The position numbers were made by a program, and so were the translations under genes. Source: an uncultured Collinsella sp. (GTDB lineage: Bacteria > Actinomycetota > Coriobacteriia > Coriobacteriales > Coriobacteriaceae). Taken from it: a stretch of 64,000 nucleotides of DNA. The stretch spans positions 28,616-92,615 of the forward strand of contig CAAESW010000037.1 of assembly GCA_900758845.1 (NCBI GenBank), written 5' to 3'. Below the pieces are notes generated by a model. The model saw only the letters and a program-made list of their open reading frames with translations. It was not told the origin of the DNA and searched no databases. Positions 32,798 through 41,653 of the stretch are shown here, one piece after another (the first letter of the stretch is position 1; every line of letters begins with the position of its first letter).

Positions 32798-33859
32798 ATG
32801 GAGGATAAAGACGATCTAGCTGTTGTCGAAAGGGAGGAGCTGTCGCGACATAAGCAGAGTTTTGATATCCGTAAGGCCGCTGCCGGGTTGGTTGATGGCG
32901 CCGGAAGCGCGATGGCGGGCGCGGTTGCAACCGTACAGAAAGTTGCCGATGGCGCAATGCGTGCTGCAACTCCGATGGTCGATGACGCCTTGGCGGCTAT
33001 TGCTGATGCGGCCGATGGTGCAGCAGGTGCTGCTGCGGATATTGGTGACGCCGTCAACGATTGGGCATACCAGCAACAGCTCAATAGGTACAGGCCTGTA
33101 ACCAAAGAGATCTATCAGAGCCCTTCATTCCATTTGCCGAACATGATTCGAATTGTTGACGGAAATGAGCGTCGGGGCATCGATGTCTGTAGGGATGCTA
33201 TTGGTTGGTTGGATACTGTTAAGGGCACGCAGATTTTCAATTTGTACCGCGAAGCAATTGGGGATAGCGAGCTGTCTTTCTACCCTAAACCATCTCTTTA
33301 TTCCACATATTACATAGATGCTTTTGATCGGTCTCGCTTTGTTGATCTAGACTCCTATTTCGCAACCATGCAACAAGACAAGATGGCCGAGTTGAGACGG
33401 ATTGCGTTCATGCTTGGCGCGAAGCGCTGCAAGTTGGAGGTGACGGAGTACGAGGAAACTCGGAGAGGCCACCAGGTTAAGGGGAATGCCAAAGCGGGAA
33501 AGAAAGGCTCGGCTCGAATCAACGGCTCTTTGAGCGATTTAACGAGAAATGAGAAGAAAATCCTGTTTACACAGGAATTCGAGGGAGACATGGTTCCACA
33601 GCGCCCTGAACTCCATTGGTATGCCCATGACTCTGACATTCTCTTGTTAATCGAAACGAGATGCGGTGGAGAGGATAAAAACAAGGCGAAGAGTTATCGG
33701 GTTGAATTGAAAAGCGAGACGACCATGACCATGTCCGTATCGCTTGCTATGGCTATCGATGAGGCATGCAGCAAGCTGAACATAAGGGCGAATTCGAGCC
33801 TGACAAGCCAAGCTAAGCGAGAACTTCGGCAGTCGTTTGTATTTGAAGTTGAATTCTGA
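32798..33859 (+). CDS. Unrecognised 353-residue protein coupled to DUF4230 gene
   Basis: I do not recognise this protein. Residues 20-85 are Ala/Gly/Asp-rich, probably an amphipathic or weakly hydrophobic helix bundle (GLVDGAGSAMAGAVATVQK, AADGAAGAAADIGDAV). Residues 110-210 contain aromatic-rich segments (SFYPKPSLYSTYYIDAF) and residues 215-255 a Lys-rich stretch (HQVKGNAKAGKKGSARING) that may bind nucleic acid or phospholipid. The C-terminal part (LKSETTMTMSVSLAMAIDEA) could form a helical bundle. There is no signal peptide. Its coupling to the DUF4230 gene suggests a shared function. GC is low as in the two genes before it. Confidence 0.75.
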   Translation: MEDKDDLAVVEREELSRHKQSFDIRKAAAGLVDGAGSAMAGAVATVQKVADGAMRAATPMVDDALAAIADAADGAAGAAADIGDAVNDWAYQQQLNRYRPVTKEIYQSPSFHLPNMIRIVDGNERRGIDVCRDAIGWLDTVKGTQIFNLYREAIGDSELSFYPKPSLYSTYYIDAFDRSRFVDLDSYFATMQQDKMAELRRIAFMLGAKRCKLEVTEYEETRRGHQVKGNAKAGKKGSARINGSLSDLTRNEKKILFTQEFEGDMVPQRPELHWYAHDSDILLLIETRCGGEDKNKAKSYRVELKSETTMTMSVSLAMAIDEACSKLNIRANSSLTSQAKRELRQSFVFEVEF

Positions 33860-33877
33860 CGTGAATTGTCAGCAGCC

Positions 33878-33912
33878 AAATGCGGCAAAGGGTCTGTCCC
33901 TTTGCCGCATTT
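33878..33912. repeat. GGGACAG-family palindrome (copy 4), right edge of accessory island
   Basis: AAATGCGGCAAAGGG and CCCTTTGCCGCATTT are perfect 15-bp arms around TCTGT. Confidence 0.9.
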
Positions 33913-33987
33913 GATGTCAAAACCATTTTGTCGAGGACTAGAGAGTTTGAAAGTCTACCATTTCTACCCGTCCCCTAATGGCAGGTT

Positions 33988-34587
33988 TTACATGCCGGCA
34001 AAGCAGGTTTGGCGCAGGGCTTCGTAGAGGACGATGGCGACGCTGTTGGAGAGGTTGAGTGCGCTGATGCGGTAGTCGTCCGGATTGACGAAGTTGCCGC
34101 AGATGTCCTGCCGAAGGATGGCCTCGTGGCCGTCCTCGGTATGTCCCAGCGATTCCTCGTGGGCTTCCCAAGCCTCGGCGTTATCGAGTGAGTCGCAATC
34201 GCGCAGCATGGGGATGCGCTCGCAGCGCTCGGGCGCCGCGGCAAGCAGTGGCTCGGGAATGCCCGAGCTCTCGCTGCCAAAGACCAAATAGTCACCGTCG
34301 CGGTAGGTGCTCTGCGCATAGGTGCGGCGCGCCTTTTTGGTCAGCAGATGCAGGCGCTCGTCGGCGGGGGAGAGGTCGTTGCGCGCAAGGAAATCCTCCC
34401 AGCCGGCATAGGTGGTCACGTCCAAGTTTTGCCAGTAGCCCAGGCCGGCGCGACGTACTGTCTTGTCGTCGAGCGAAAAGCCCAGTGGCTCCACCAGATG
34501 TAGACGGGCGCCGGTAACCACGCAGGTGCGGCCGATATTGCCCGTATTGGCCGGGATTTCGGGCGCATACAGCACAATGTTGAACAT
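33988..34587 (-). CDS. trmL: tRNA (cytidine/uridine-2'-O-)-methyltransferase TrmL
   Basis: The 199-residue product is a SPOUT enzyme methylating the wobble ribose of tRNA-Leu. It has NIVLYAPEIPANTGNIGRTC at the N terminus, the knot motif LVFGSESSGIP and LNLSNSVAIVLYEALRQ at the end. The enzyme is longer than the E. coli one by about 40 residues, with an acidic insert (EAWEAHEESLGHTEDGHEA) before the final motif. Start at 34587 follows AAGGAG. Confidence 0.93.
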   Translation of the reverse strand: MFNIVLYAPEIPANTGNIGRTCVVTGARLHLVEPLGFSLDDKTVRRAGLGYWQNLDVTTYAGWEDFLARNDLSPADERLHLLTKKARRTYAQSTYRDGDYLVFGSESSGIPEPLLAAAPERCERIPMLRDCDSLDNAEAWEAHEESLGHTEDGHEAILRQDICGNFVNPDDYRISALNLSNSVAIVLYEALRQTCFAGM

Positions 34588-34610
34588 GAATCTCCTTGGC
34601 TCAGAACGAA

Positions 34611-34649
34611 AAACCACCACGAAGGGGACAGGCACCTTCGTGGTGGTTT
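34611..34649. repeat. GGGACAG-family palindrome (copy 5)
   Basis: AAACCACCACGAAGG and CCTTCGTGGTGGTTT are perfect arms around GGGACAGGCA, between trmL and the CobW-type gene. Confidence 0.88.
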
Positions 34650-34687
34650 GGCGGTTACGTAGCGGAAAAATGTCCGCTTGGATAAAC

Positions 34688-35818
34688 CTAGGCGCGGTGC
34701 CAGTCGGTCAGGCAGGCATCGAGGGAGGCGATGAGCGCGTCCTTGTCCATGTGACGGCCGATGATGCACAGGCTCGTCATGCGGTCGCCCGTCTCGTCGT
34801 CCCAAATCTGCATGATCTCGGGGTTCTCGTCGATGATCTTCTGCTTCTCGCCCTCGGGCGCCGAGTCGACAAACAGGCCGTTCTCCATCAGGCGCATCTG
34901 GTGGCCAGCCTGCTCAAACATGTAGCACATGTCCGGATCGCCGGTCTGCCACAACGGACCCTTGACGCGAATGACCTCGTCGGGCCACTCCTGCTCAACA
35001 AAATCGGTGAACTTCTGCAGGTCAAACGGCTTGCGGCGCGAGTACACAAAGGTCTCGATGTCGTACTCGAGCACCTCGGGGTCGTCGTGCTCCTCGGGAT
35101 GCTCCATGGCCTCGATCCAGGCGGCGGAGTTGTAGGCGCGCATAAAGTCGAAGCGGTCGGTGTCGAGCAGCTCCTCCATGGGGACCTCGCCGTTTTGGGC
35201 CTCGACGATCACGGCGTCTTTCTGCAGGCTGCGCACGATGGCCTTAAGCTCGGCGATCTGCTCAGGGCTCACGGTATCGGTCTTGTTGAGGATCAGCGTG
35301 GAGCAGAACTCGATCTGCTGGATGAGCAGACTCTCGATGTCGTCCTCGTCGATATCCTCTGCCAGCAGGTCGCGACCGCCGTTGAACTCGTCGTACATGC
35401 GGGCGCAGTCGACCACGGCCACGATGTTGTCGAGCGCGAGCTTGGGCTCGCCGCCCACCTTGGCCTCGTCGCAGAAGCTCGAGATGGTGTAGGCGATGGG
35501 GATGGGCTCGCAAATGCCCGAGGCCTCGATGATGATGTAATCGAAGTTGCCCGAATCGGCGATGCCCTGCAGCTGGTTAGCAAGGTCGTCCGAAAGCGTG
35601 CAGCAGATGCAGCCATTGGTGAGCGGGATGAGGTCGTCGGTCTCGGAAAGGCCGCCGTCGGCGATAAGGCTGGCGTCGACGTTGATCTCGCCGATATCGT
35701 TGACGATCACGGCGGCGCGGATGCCGCCGTCGTTAGCGAGGATGTGGTTGAGCAGCGTGGTCTTGCCGGCACCGAGGTATCCGGTAAGCATGATGATCTT
35801 CACGGGTTTGTTGGGCAT
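34688..35818 (-). CDS. CobW/P47K-type GTPase, metallochaperone-like
   Basis: The 376-residue product is a G3E GTPase: Walker A TGYLGAGKTTLLNH, the metal-binding GCICCTLSDD (CxCC) and NKTD. The C-terminal half is a CobW_C domain with a long acidic insert. Such proteins deliver zinc or other metals, or act in nitrile hydratase and cobalamin metabolism. No Zur box or metal gene is seen nearby. AAAGGAGGG precedes the ATG at 35818; the reading from 35839 adds seven residues without a ribosome site. Confidence 0.9.
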   Translation of the reverse strand: MPNKPVKIIMLTGYLGAGKTTLLNHILANDGGIRAAVIVNDIGEINVDASLIADGGLSETDDLIPLTNGCICCTLSDDLANQLQGIADSGNFDYIIIEASGICEPIPIAYTISSFCDEAKVGGEPKLALDNIVAVVDCARMYDEFNGGRDLLAEDIDEDDIESLLIQQIEFCSTLILNKTDTVSPEQIAELKAIVRSLQKDAVIVEAQNGEVPMEELLDTDRFDFMRAYNSAAWIEAMEHPEEHDDPEVLEYDIETFVYSRRKPFDLQKFTDFVEQEWPDEVIRVKGPLWQTGDPDMCYMFEQAGHQMRLMENGLFVDSAPEGEKQKIIDENPEIMQIWDDETGDRMTSLCIIGRHMDKDALIASLDACLTDWHRA

Positions 35819-35904
35819 GTGCCCTCCTTTGTTAGACATGGCTTACAGTTGAATCTTATGCCAAACGCCTGCTCTTATACCCACGCGCCGGCAAATAACA
35901 CAAG

Positions 35905-36246
35905 CTACTCCCAGGCTCCCCATACATCGGGGCAATAACCGACGGTGGCCTTTTTGCCGTTGCGCACGATGGGCTCGGCCAAGACCTGCTGGTTCTCGAG
36001 CAGCTTGTCGAAGCGCTGGCTAGGGGTGAGGTGCTGGATGAGTGCGAGCGTCTCCTCGTCCTTGGCCTTGGGATTGAGCAGCTTGTCGATACCGCCGACC
36101 GCCTGCATCACGCTCGTGAGCTCGCCCTTGCTCATCTCCTTTTCCTTAAGGTCGATAAACTGCACCTTAATGCGGCGCTCTTTAAAATAACGCTGTGCCT
36201 TCTTGGTATCGAAGGACTTCTTAGTCCCGAAGATTTGAATATTCAT
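35905..36246 (-). CDS. ArsC/Spx-family protein lacking the active cysteine
   Basis: The 113-residue product has the thioredoxin-fold ArsC/Spx architecture (NIQIFGTKKSFDTKKAQRYF, FIDLKEKEMSKGEL, AEPIVRNGKKATVGY). In the family the residue after GTKK or GIKN is a cysteine; here it is serine (codon TCC), so arsenate or thiol chemistry by the usual route is not expected. It starts 11 bases after the end of the upstream flavoprotein gene and is co-transcribed with it. It may be a regulator or a pseudo-enzyme. Confidence 0.85.
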   Translation of the reverse strand: MNIQIFGTKKSFDTKKAQRYFKERRIKVQFIDLKEKEMSKGELTSVMQAVGGIDKLLNPKAKDEETLALIQHLTPSQRFDKLLENQQVLAEPIVRNGKKATVGYCPDVWGAWE

Positions 36247-36257
36247 GTTCCGCCGTT

Positions 36258-36881
36258 CTATCTGATGAAGTTGGTCGTTGCGCGATCGGCCTCGGGTGCG
36301 TTGATACCGGCGGCCTGTCCTGCCTCGATGCAGCGCAGGAGCCAAGCCATGTTCTTACCGATGTTTCGCATGGTGGCAAGGCCCTCGGCATCCCCATCGG
36401 CGTCGCCGGGCACGCGGCCAAACACGTTGTTCCAGTAGGTGGAAGCAACTACGGGCATCTGGTTGATGGTGAAGTACTTGTTGAGTACGTCGAAGGTCGT
36501 CGACGTACCGCCGCGACGGGCGACGGCGATGGCAGCGCCCGGCTTGTGTGCAAAGGCTTTGCTTCCGGCATAGAAGGCGCGATCGAGGGCCGAAAGGATG
36601 CGGCCGCTGGGGTGCGCATAGTAGACGGGCGAGCCAAAGACAAAGCCATCTGCCTGCTCGGCGGCAGCGATTAGCTCGTTCACCACGCCGTCGTCAAAGG
36701 TGCAGCGACCGCCAAGCTTGCCGCACTGGCCGCAACCGATGCAATCGCGAATGGGCTTGGCGCCCAGCTGAAACACCTCGGTATCAATGCCTTCGGCATT
36801 GAGCTGCTCGGCGACCTCGGCGAGTGCGCGGGCGGTGTTGCCGTTTGCCTTGGGGCTGCCATTGACCAAAAGAACCTTCAT
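36258..36881 (-). CDS. NADPH-dependent FMN reductase/iron-sulfur flavoprotein-like
   Basis: The 207-residue product has the flavodoxin-like start KVLLVNGSPKANGNTARAL, GSPVYYAHPSGRILSALDRAFYAG and a cysteine cluster CIGCGQCGKLGGRC near residues 48-61, as in flavodoxin-family reductases and iron-sulfur flavoproteins. It probably binds FMN and reduces quinone or small molecules. The ATG at 36881 (after a possible GTG) follows AGGGAG. It leads a two-gene unit with the ArsC-like gene. Confidence 0.88.
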   Translation of the reverse strand: MKVLLVNGSPKANGNTARALAEVAEQLNAEGIDTEVFQLGAKPIRDCIGCGQCGKLGGRCTFDDGVVNELIAAAEQADGFVFGSPVYYAHPSGRILSALDRAFYAGSKAFAHKPGAAIAVARRGGTSTTFDVLNKYFTINQMPVVASTYWNNVFGRVPGDADGDAEGLATMRNIGKNMAWLLRCIEAGQAAGINAPEADRATTNFIR

Positions 36882-36955
36882 CACAAACTCCCTCTGCTTT
36901 TGGTGACTTCTGCAGAGGATTATCGCACGATGGGGGAGGCGGCGCGGGCGCGGTG

Positions 36956-38485
36956 CTAATCCAGTTTGGTACCTGGCACCTGCACGGCTTTCCCGAGCAA
37001 CGCTTTGAGCTCGTTCAAAATGGAAACGGGCTGTCGGTCAACGCTGTTCAGATGGAGCGTGGCCACGCGAATGGGCGGCTGATATTCAAGCGAGCCGATG
37101 AGCACGGGAGAACCCAGGAATCGTTCGATTTCGTTTGCGAGCTCGTCGATTGCCTCGGGGCCGAGCTCATCGAAAAGCGCCACGAACATTGGTCCCGTCG
37201 AGCGGAACAGGCGACCCTTGCCGCGCGAACAATCCATGAGGCAGGCGGCGCTTTCGGCGAGCACGCGGTCGCCTGCATCGAATCCAAAGCGGGCATTGAC
37301 TTCGGCGATATCGTCGACCTTAATGGCAATAAAGCCTGCCTTGCGCGGCACGCGACGCATTTCGCCAATGGCGTTGACCAGGGCGTGAATATCGCCCAGG
37401 CCGGTCACGGAATCGGTCGTATCTGCCAAGCTTCGGTTGATGATAATGCCCACATACATGTTGGGCTCGGTATCGGTTCCATCCAAGCGGTAGCCCGTGC
37501 AGTCGCAAAGCACGTATTTTCCAGTGGCATCCATTACGCGATACTGCATGTAGTGGAAGTGCCACGTGCCGTTTATCACCATGTCGAGCTCGGCGCGTAC
37601 GTTGTCGCGGTCCTCGGGATGAACGCGGGCAAGCCACATATCGACCGAGTTAAAAGGGTGCTGGGAGGGCAGGTCAAAATCGCGCACGGCGTTGACCGAC
37701 CATTGCGATTCTCCCGTATCGAGGTTAAGGATGAACGGATAGCGCGTCTCGGAGCTCATGGAGATCGCTTGGAACACTCGGTCGTTGCAGGGAAGCTGAT
37801 CGACGATTGGGCGTTGCGGCGCATCATTGTCTTTCGGTTGCTGCACACGATGCATAAGCTTATAGCGATACATCTTGCGATCGGCATCCATCGTCATCTG
37901 GCGACGCGTGTCGCCGGCAAGTGGATCGACGCGCGAGCAGCCAAAGCTAAAACTGCCGATCATGGGCGCCTTGCCGCCTGAGCTCGCCTCGATCAGCCCG
38001 GCACGCACCTGCTCCAAGCGCTGCTCGAGTTCAGCCTCGTTTGCGGAGGGCGAGATGAGCACAAACTCGTCTCCACCGATACGGAACAGCATCTCATCGT
38101 GCTCCATGGTTTCGGAGAGCGTGCGGCAGATGCTCAGAATATAGCGATTGCCTTCGGCGTGGCCAAACCTATCATTGCAATGTTTGAGATGGTCGATGTC
38201 AATATAGGCGCAGGTAAAGGGGTCGCCTTTGCGCCAGAGCTGCTCGACGTGACGGTCGAATCCGTTGCGGTTGCCCAAGTTGGTGAGCGGGTCGATATGG
38301 GCGTTGCTCTCAAGCAGCCGGCGCTCTTGTTGCAGGATGGCATGCGTCTTTTGCAGCTGCTCACCAACGGCGCGTAGCCCAGCGGGCAGCGCGGCAACAT
38401 CGAGTTCGGCGGTCGAGACGCCATTCGCAAGTCGCTGAAGATAGGCAATAATCGATTGCTCGCCCAGGCGATATGACTCGTTCAT
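36956..38485 (-). CDS. GGDEF-PAS-GGDEF-like protein
   Basis: The 509-residue product has a coiled N terminus, a first diguanylate cyclase domain (DPLTNLGNRNGFD, DIDHLKHCNDRFGHAEGNRY and an intact RIGGDEF) in residues 60-215, a PAS_3-like domain near residues 235-340 (WLARVHPEDRDNVRAELD) and a second, degenerate GGDEF-like domain (VTGLGDIHALVNAIGEMRR, with the signature changed to STGPMFV). No transmembrane helix. The I-site RxxD is absent before the intact GGDEF, so feedback by c-di-GMP at that site is unlikely. It is the downstream of two tandem paralogues. AAGGAGG lies upstream of the ATG. Confidence 0.88.
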   Translation of the reverse strand: MNESYRLGEQSIIAYLQRLANGVSTAELDVAALPAGLRAVGEQLQKTHAILQQERRLLESNAHIDPLTNLGNRNGFDRHVEQLWRKGDPFTCAYIDIDHLKHCNDRFGHAEGNRYILSICRTLSETMEHDEMLFRIGGDEFVLISPSANEAELEQRLEQVRAGLIEASSGGKAPMIGSFSFGCSRVDPLAGDTRRQMTMDADRKMYRYKLMHRVQQPKDNDAPQRPIVDQLPCNDRVFQAISMSSETRYPFILNLDTGESQWSVNAVRDFDLPSQHPFNSVDMWLARVHPEDRDNVRAELDMVINGTWHFHYMQYRVMDATGKYVLCDCTGYRLDGTDTEPNMYVGIIINRSLADTTDSVTGLGDIHALVNAIGEMRRVPRKAGFIAIKVDDIAEVNARFGFDAGDRVLAESAACLMDCSRGKGRLFRSTGPMFVALFDELGPEAIDELANEIERFLGSPVLIGSLEYQPPIRVATLHLNSVDRQPVSILNELKALLGKAVQVPGTKLD

Positions 38486-38523
38486 GATGGATACCCTCCT
38501 TGGACGGAACAGCGGTTTGTATC

Positions 38524-38554
38524 ATATCCCCAATTCGGTTTGAATTGGGGATAT
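38524..38554. terminator. Hairpin between the two c-di-GMP genes
   Basis: ATATCCCCAATTC and GAATTGGGGATAT are perfect 13-bp arms around GGTTT; no adjacent T-run on either strand. It lies in the 127-base gap before the downstream gene's start. Confidence 0.6.
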
Positions 38555-38612
38555 AAGTTGGCTAATGGAGACAAATGCCCCCTTCGGTGATGGCGTTTTG
38601 CGCGCGAGCGTA

Positions 38613-41330
38613 TCAGTTGTTATTGCCACCATCGAGCAATGCCTCAAAATCCTTCGCCGGCATGGGGCGGTAGTAGAGGAAGCCCTGAGCGTAGCGGGCG
38701 CCCATTTGTCGTAGCATGTTCGCCTGTTCATTTGTCTCGACGCCTTCAACCACGACGGGCAGATGGAGCGACTGCGCCATCTCGAGCATCGATGACGCGA
38801 TCTGCGCGCTGCGGCCTTGATCGCGGTCGGTGGGCACAAAGGTGCGGTCGAGCTTGATGACGTCGACGTTGACGTTCTTGAGCATCGCGAGCGTGGACTG
38901 GCCGGTGCCAAAATCGTCCATGTAGGTCGAGAAGCCACGGGTGTGCAGATCCGCGGTCAGCTTATCCACGGCCTCGGACTCTCCGGTATAGGCGGTCTCG
39001 GTGATCTCGATGTGCATGAGTTCGGGCGGCAGGTTGTACTGGGCGGCGAGCGACCCCATATGTTCGGCAACGTCGCAGGCAAGGATATCCACGCGCGACA
39101 CATTAAGCGAGACCGGAACCACGCGAAGACCGCGATCGAGACGCTCGCGAAGCCATATGGCGACACCCTGCCAAATGTACTTGTCGAGCGTCACTACAAA
39201 GCCGCTTTCCTCGAGTGCGGGGATAAACGTTGCGGGCGAAATGAGAGAGCCGTCCTTGTCAATCCAGCGGGTGAGTGCTTCGGCGCCAATAATCTCGCCG
39301 GTTTCCATATCGACCTGGGGCTGAAGATAGTACGTGATGCGACCATTTGACAGCGCGTACTGGAATTCGGTCAGCGTGCGGTTGAACACGATTTCGCGCT
39401 TGTACTCCTCGGGGCAAAAAATGGCAATGCGCTCCTTAAAGTCGTTTTTTGCGCGCCGATTGGTAAACATGGCCTTTGCCTGCGCGTCGATGGTGATCTC
39501 CTCATTGGAATCGATGGGATAAACGCCCATGGACGGCCAAAAACCTACGCCGCCACCATGCCTGGCTACTGCCTCGCGAACGCGGTTGTAGATTTGATGG
39601 ACGGTGATGTGCTTAAAGGGGATGAGTACGCAAAAGTCATCTTGGCCCCAGTACCCTGCGACGCCCATGCCGGCATTCTCGATGTCCTTGAGGACCGTGC
39701 CCACATCGGCAAGCAGGCGGTCGCCTTCGGCCTGTCCATACCATTCGTTAAACAGGCGCATGTGGCCCATGTCGACCGTGGCGATGCACCAGGCGCCGTC
39801 GCGCCTTGCCTCGAGAAAAGCGTTGGCGCGCCGCATAAACTCGCTGGGTCGATAGAGGCCCGTGAGCGAGTCGATACGTTCGGCGATGGCGCTTTTGCGC
39901 TCAGCCTCGGGTATGGGGAGGCTGTCGTTGGGAACAAGCCCGCCGGCCGTGCGAAGGCGACGGTCGAGTTCGCCTAAAACGGCGGTCGCCTGATGGGTTA
40001 AGTGCTCGTAAAATGCCGGGACGACAAGACAGACGGGAGTAATGGTGTCGCCCGCGATTTGCACAGGAGCGAAAACGGCCTCTTTAAGGTGGCGGGTCAG
40101 TTGCTCGAATGCCTCGTGGTCCAAATCGTTGCTGAGCACGACAAACTGGACGCTTCGTGAACGGTAGACCCGGCTCCTGCCGCGGGTGATCGACAGCATG
40201 CGGCCCGCGTATTCGGCAAGCATGTTGTCGACAGCCTCGGCCCCGTAGAGCTCGTTGAGCTTTGTCGTGCCACGAACGCGCACCGCTATAAGCCCTGTCT
40301 TGCAACGGTCAAGGCGGCAGGTATCGATAGCGTTGACCAGCATGCGCTGCGTTCCGAGGCCTGTGGCGGCGTCGACGGTTTCGGCAAGTGAGTGGTTGAC
40401 GAGCTCGCCGACATAGAGCGAGGGGACATTTCCGTCGCCGTCGATACGAAACCCGCGAGCACGGCAAAGGACGTAGTCGCCGACGGCGTTGCGCACACGA
40501 TACTGCATGACGCGACGGTGCTTGGTACCGTTGTAGACTTGGTCGATGTCGTTGACGCAGGCCTCAAGGTCGTCGGGATGGACGCGCGTTTTCCAGTAAT
40601 CGCGACAGTTGTCTATGTGCTCTGAGGGAAGGCCAAGATCGCGCAAGGCACCCTGTGACCAAAGGGTGCGATGTTTGTCCAAGTTCTCGATAAAGAAATA
40701 GCGGCCCTCGTTGAGCATCGAAAAGGCATCGAAAATGCGATCGCTTATTTCGAAGTCGTCGGCGTGGACTTGCGTGATATTGCGTCGATCAAGGTGCATG
40801 GCATGACGTAGCTTGTAGTCGTACATGCGATGGTCGGCATCGAGCGTCATGCGATTGGGGGCTTCGCCCAGGGCGGGGTCGGCATACGACACTCCATAGC
40901 TAAACGAGCGGGGCATCTCGGAATCGTTGTTTTTGAGCAGGACCGTTCGGCAGTGTTCCAGACGTTCGGCGAGGTCGTCCTCGGTCGCAATCGTAGATAG
41001 GATGGCAAACTCGTCGCCGCCTATGCGAAACGCCGCTTCGTCCACTTTCATATACAGTTTGAGATAGAGGCTTACCTGCAAGATATAGCGGTTGCCCTCG
41101 TCATGCCCAAAGACGTCGTTGCGGTGCTTGAGATTGTCGATGTCGATGAACGCCATGGTAACGGGGATGTCCTGCTCCCAGAGCTCCTCGAGGGAGCGGG
41201 CAAAGCCGCCGCGGTTGCCAAGTCCGGTAAGCTGGTCGGTAAAGGCGGTCCTAATCAGATCATCCTGACGCTCGAGAAGGTCACGGACGGTCTTTTCGAG
41301 CGTTTCGGTGTAATTGCTGACAGTATCCAT
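38613..41330 (-). CDS. GGDEF-PAS-GGDEF-like-GGDEF-like-EAL protein
   Basis: The 905-residue product has four signalling units. An intact cyclase domain (TGLGNRGGFARS, RIGGDEF) comes first, then a PAS domain (WKTRVHPDDLEAC), a degenerate GGDEF (VQFVVLS in place of the signature) and another with GQDDF, followed by a complete EAL domain from about residue 640. The EAL part keeps EALTR, LNVSR, EITETAY, MDDFGTG, IKLDR, VEGVE and QGFLY, so phosphodiesterase activity is expected. It has no membrane helix. No clear ribosome site precedes the ATG at 41330. It and the neighbour at 36956 share a PAS-centred design and probably arose by duplication. Confidence 0.9.
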   Translation of the reverse strand: MDTVSNYTETLEKTVRDLLERQDDLIRTAFTDQLTGLGNRGGFARSLEELWEQDIPVTMAFIDIDNLKHRNDVFGHDEGNRYILQVSLYLKLYMKVDEAAFRIGGDEFAILSTIATEDDLAERLEHCRTVLLKNNDSEMPRSFSYGVSYADPALGEAPNRMTLDADHRMYDYKLRHAMHLDRRNITQVHADDFEISDRIFDAFSMLNEGRYFFIENLDKHRTLWSQGALRDLGLPSEHIDNCRDYWKTRVHPDDLEACVNDIDQVYNGTKHRRVMQYRVRNAVGDYVLCRARGFRIDGDGNVPSLYVGELVNHSLAETVDAATGLGTQRMLVNAIDTCRLDRCKTGLIAVRVRGTTKLNELYGAEAVDNMLAEYAGRMLSITRGRSRVYRSRSVQFVVLSNDLDHEAFEQLTRHLKEAVFAPVQIAGDTITPVCLVVPAFYEHLTHQATAVLGELDRRLRTAGGLVPNDSLPIPEAERKSAIAERIDSLTGLYRPSEFMRRANAFLEARRDGAWCIATVDMGHMRLFNEWYGQAEGDRLLADVGTVLKDIENAGMGVAGYWGQDDFCVLIPFKHITVHQIYNRVREAVARHGGGVGFWPSMGVYPIDSNEEITIDAQAKAMFTNRRAKNDFKERIAIFCPEEYKREIVFNRTLTEFQYALSNGRITYYLQPQVDMETGEIIGAEALTRWIDKDGSLISPATFIPALEESGFVVTLDKYIWQGVAIWLRERLDRGLRVVPVSLNVSRVDILACDVAEHMGSLAAQYNLPPELMHIEITETAYTGESEAVDKLTADLHTRGFSTYMDDFGTGQSTLAMLKNVNVDVIKLDRTFVPTDRDQGRSAQIASSMLEMAQSLHLPVVVEGVETNEQANMLRQMGARYAQGFLYYRPMPAKDFEALLDGGNNN

Positions 41331-41653
41331 GTCGTAAGCGGCTTTCTGAGGTCGGGCGGATTGCGTCGGGCGAGCTCGTTGTGCACACGCGTTGTTGTTT
41401 GGCGCTTTGCGTGTATCCAGGCCCCCGCCTTGCTGCGTTGTTGGGTTAATTTACCGGCTAATGTTCGCTGTTGATAACTGCTGAGTAGTATAAACAACAG
41501 TGCAGAATTATATATGGGTGCACATGCTGTGGGCGGCTATTATTCGACAGGCGGTAGCGCGACGATGCGATGTTCGATAAAAATGCGACTGAGACGATAT
41601 ATGTTGACGGGTATACTTGTCCCGGTTTTAAACGCAGGAACGGAGATGGTCGC
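41331..41653. other. Gene-free intergenic region between divergent genes
   Basis: Between the c-di-GMP gene and the patatin gene I see no supported gene. The region near 41480-41520 is AT-rich (TATAAACAAC, TTATATATGGG) and probably holds the divergent promoters. Confidence 0.6.
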
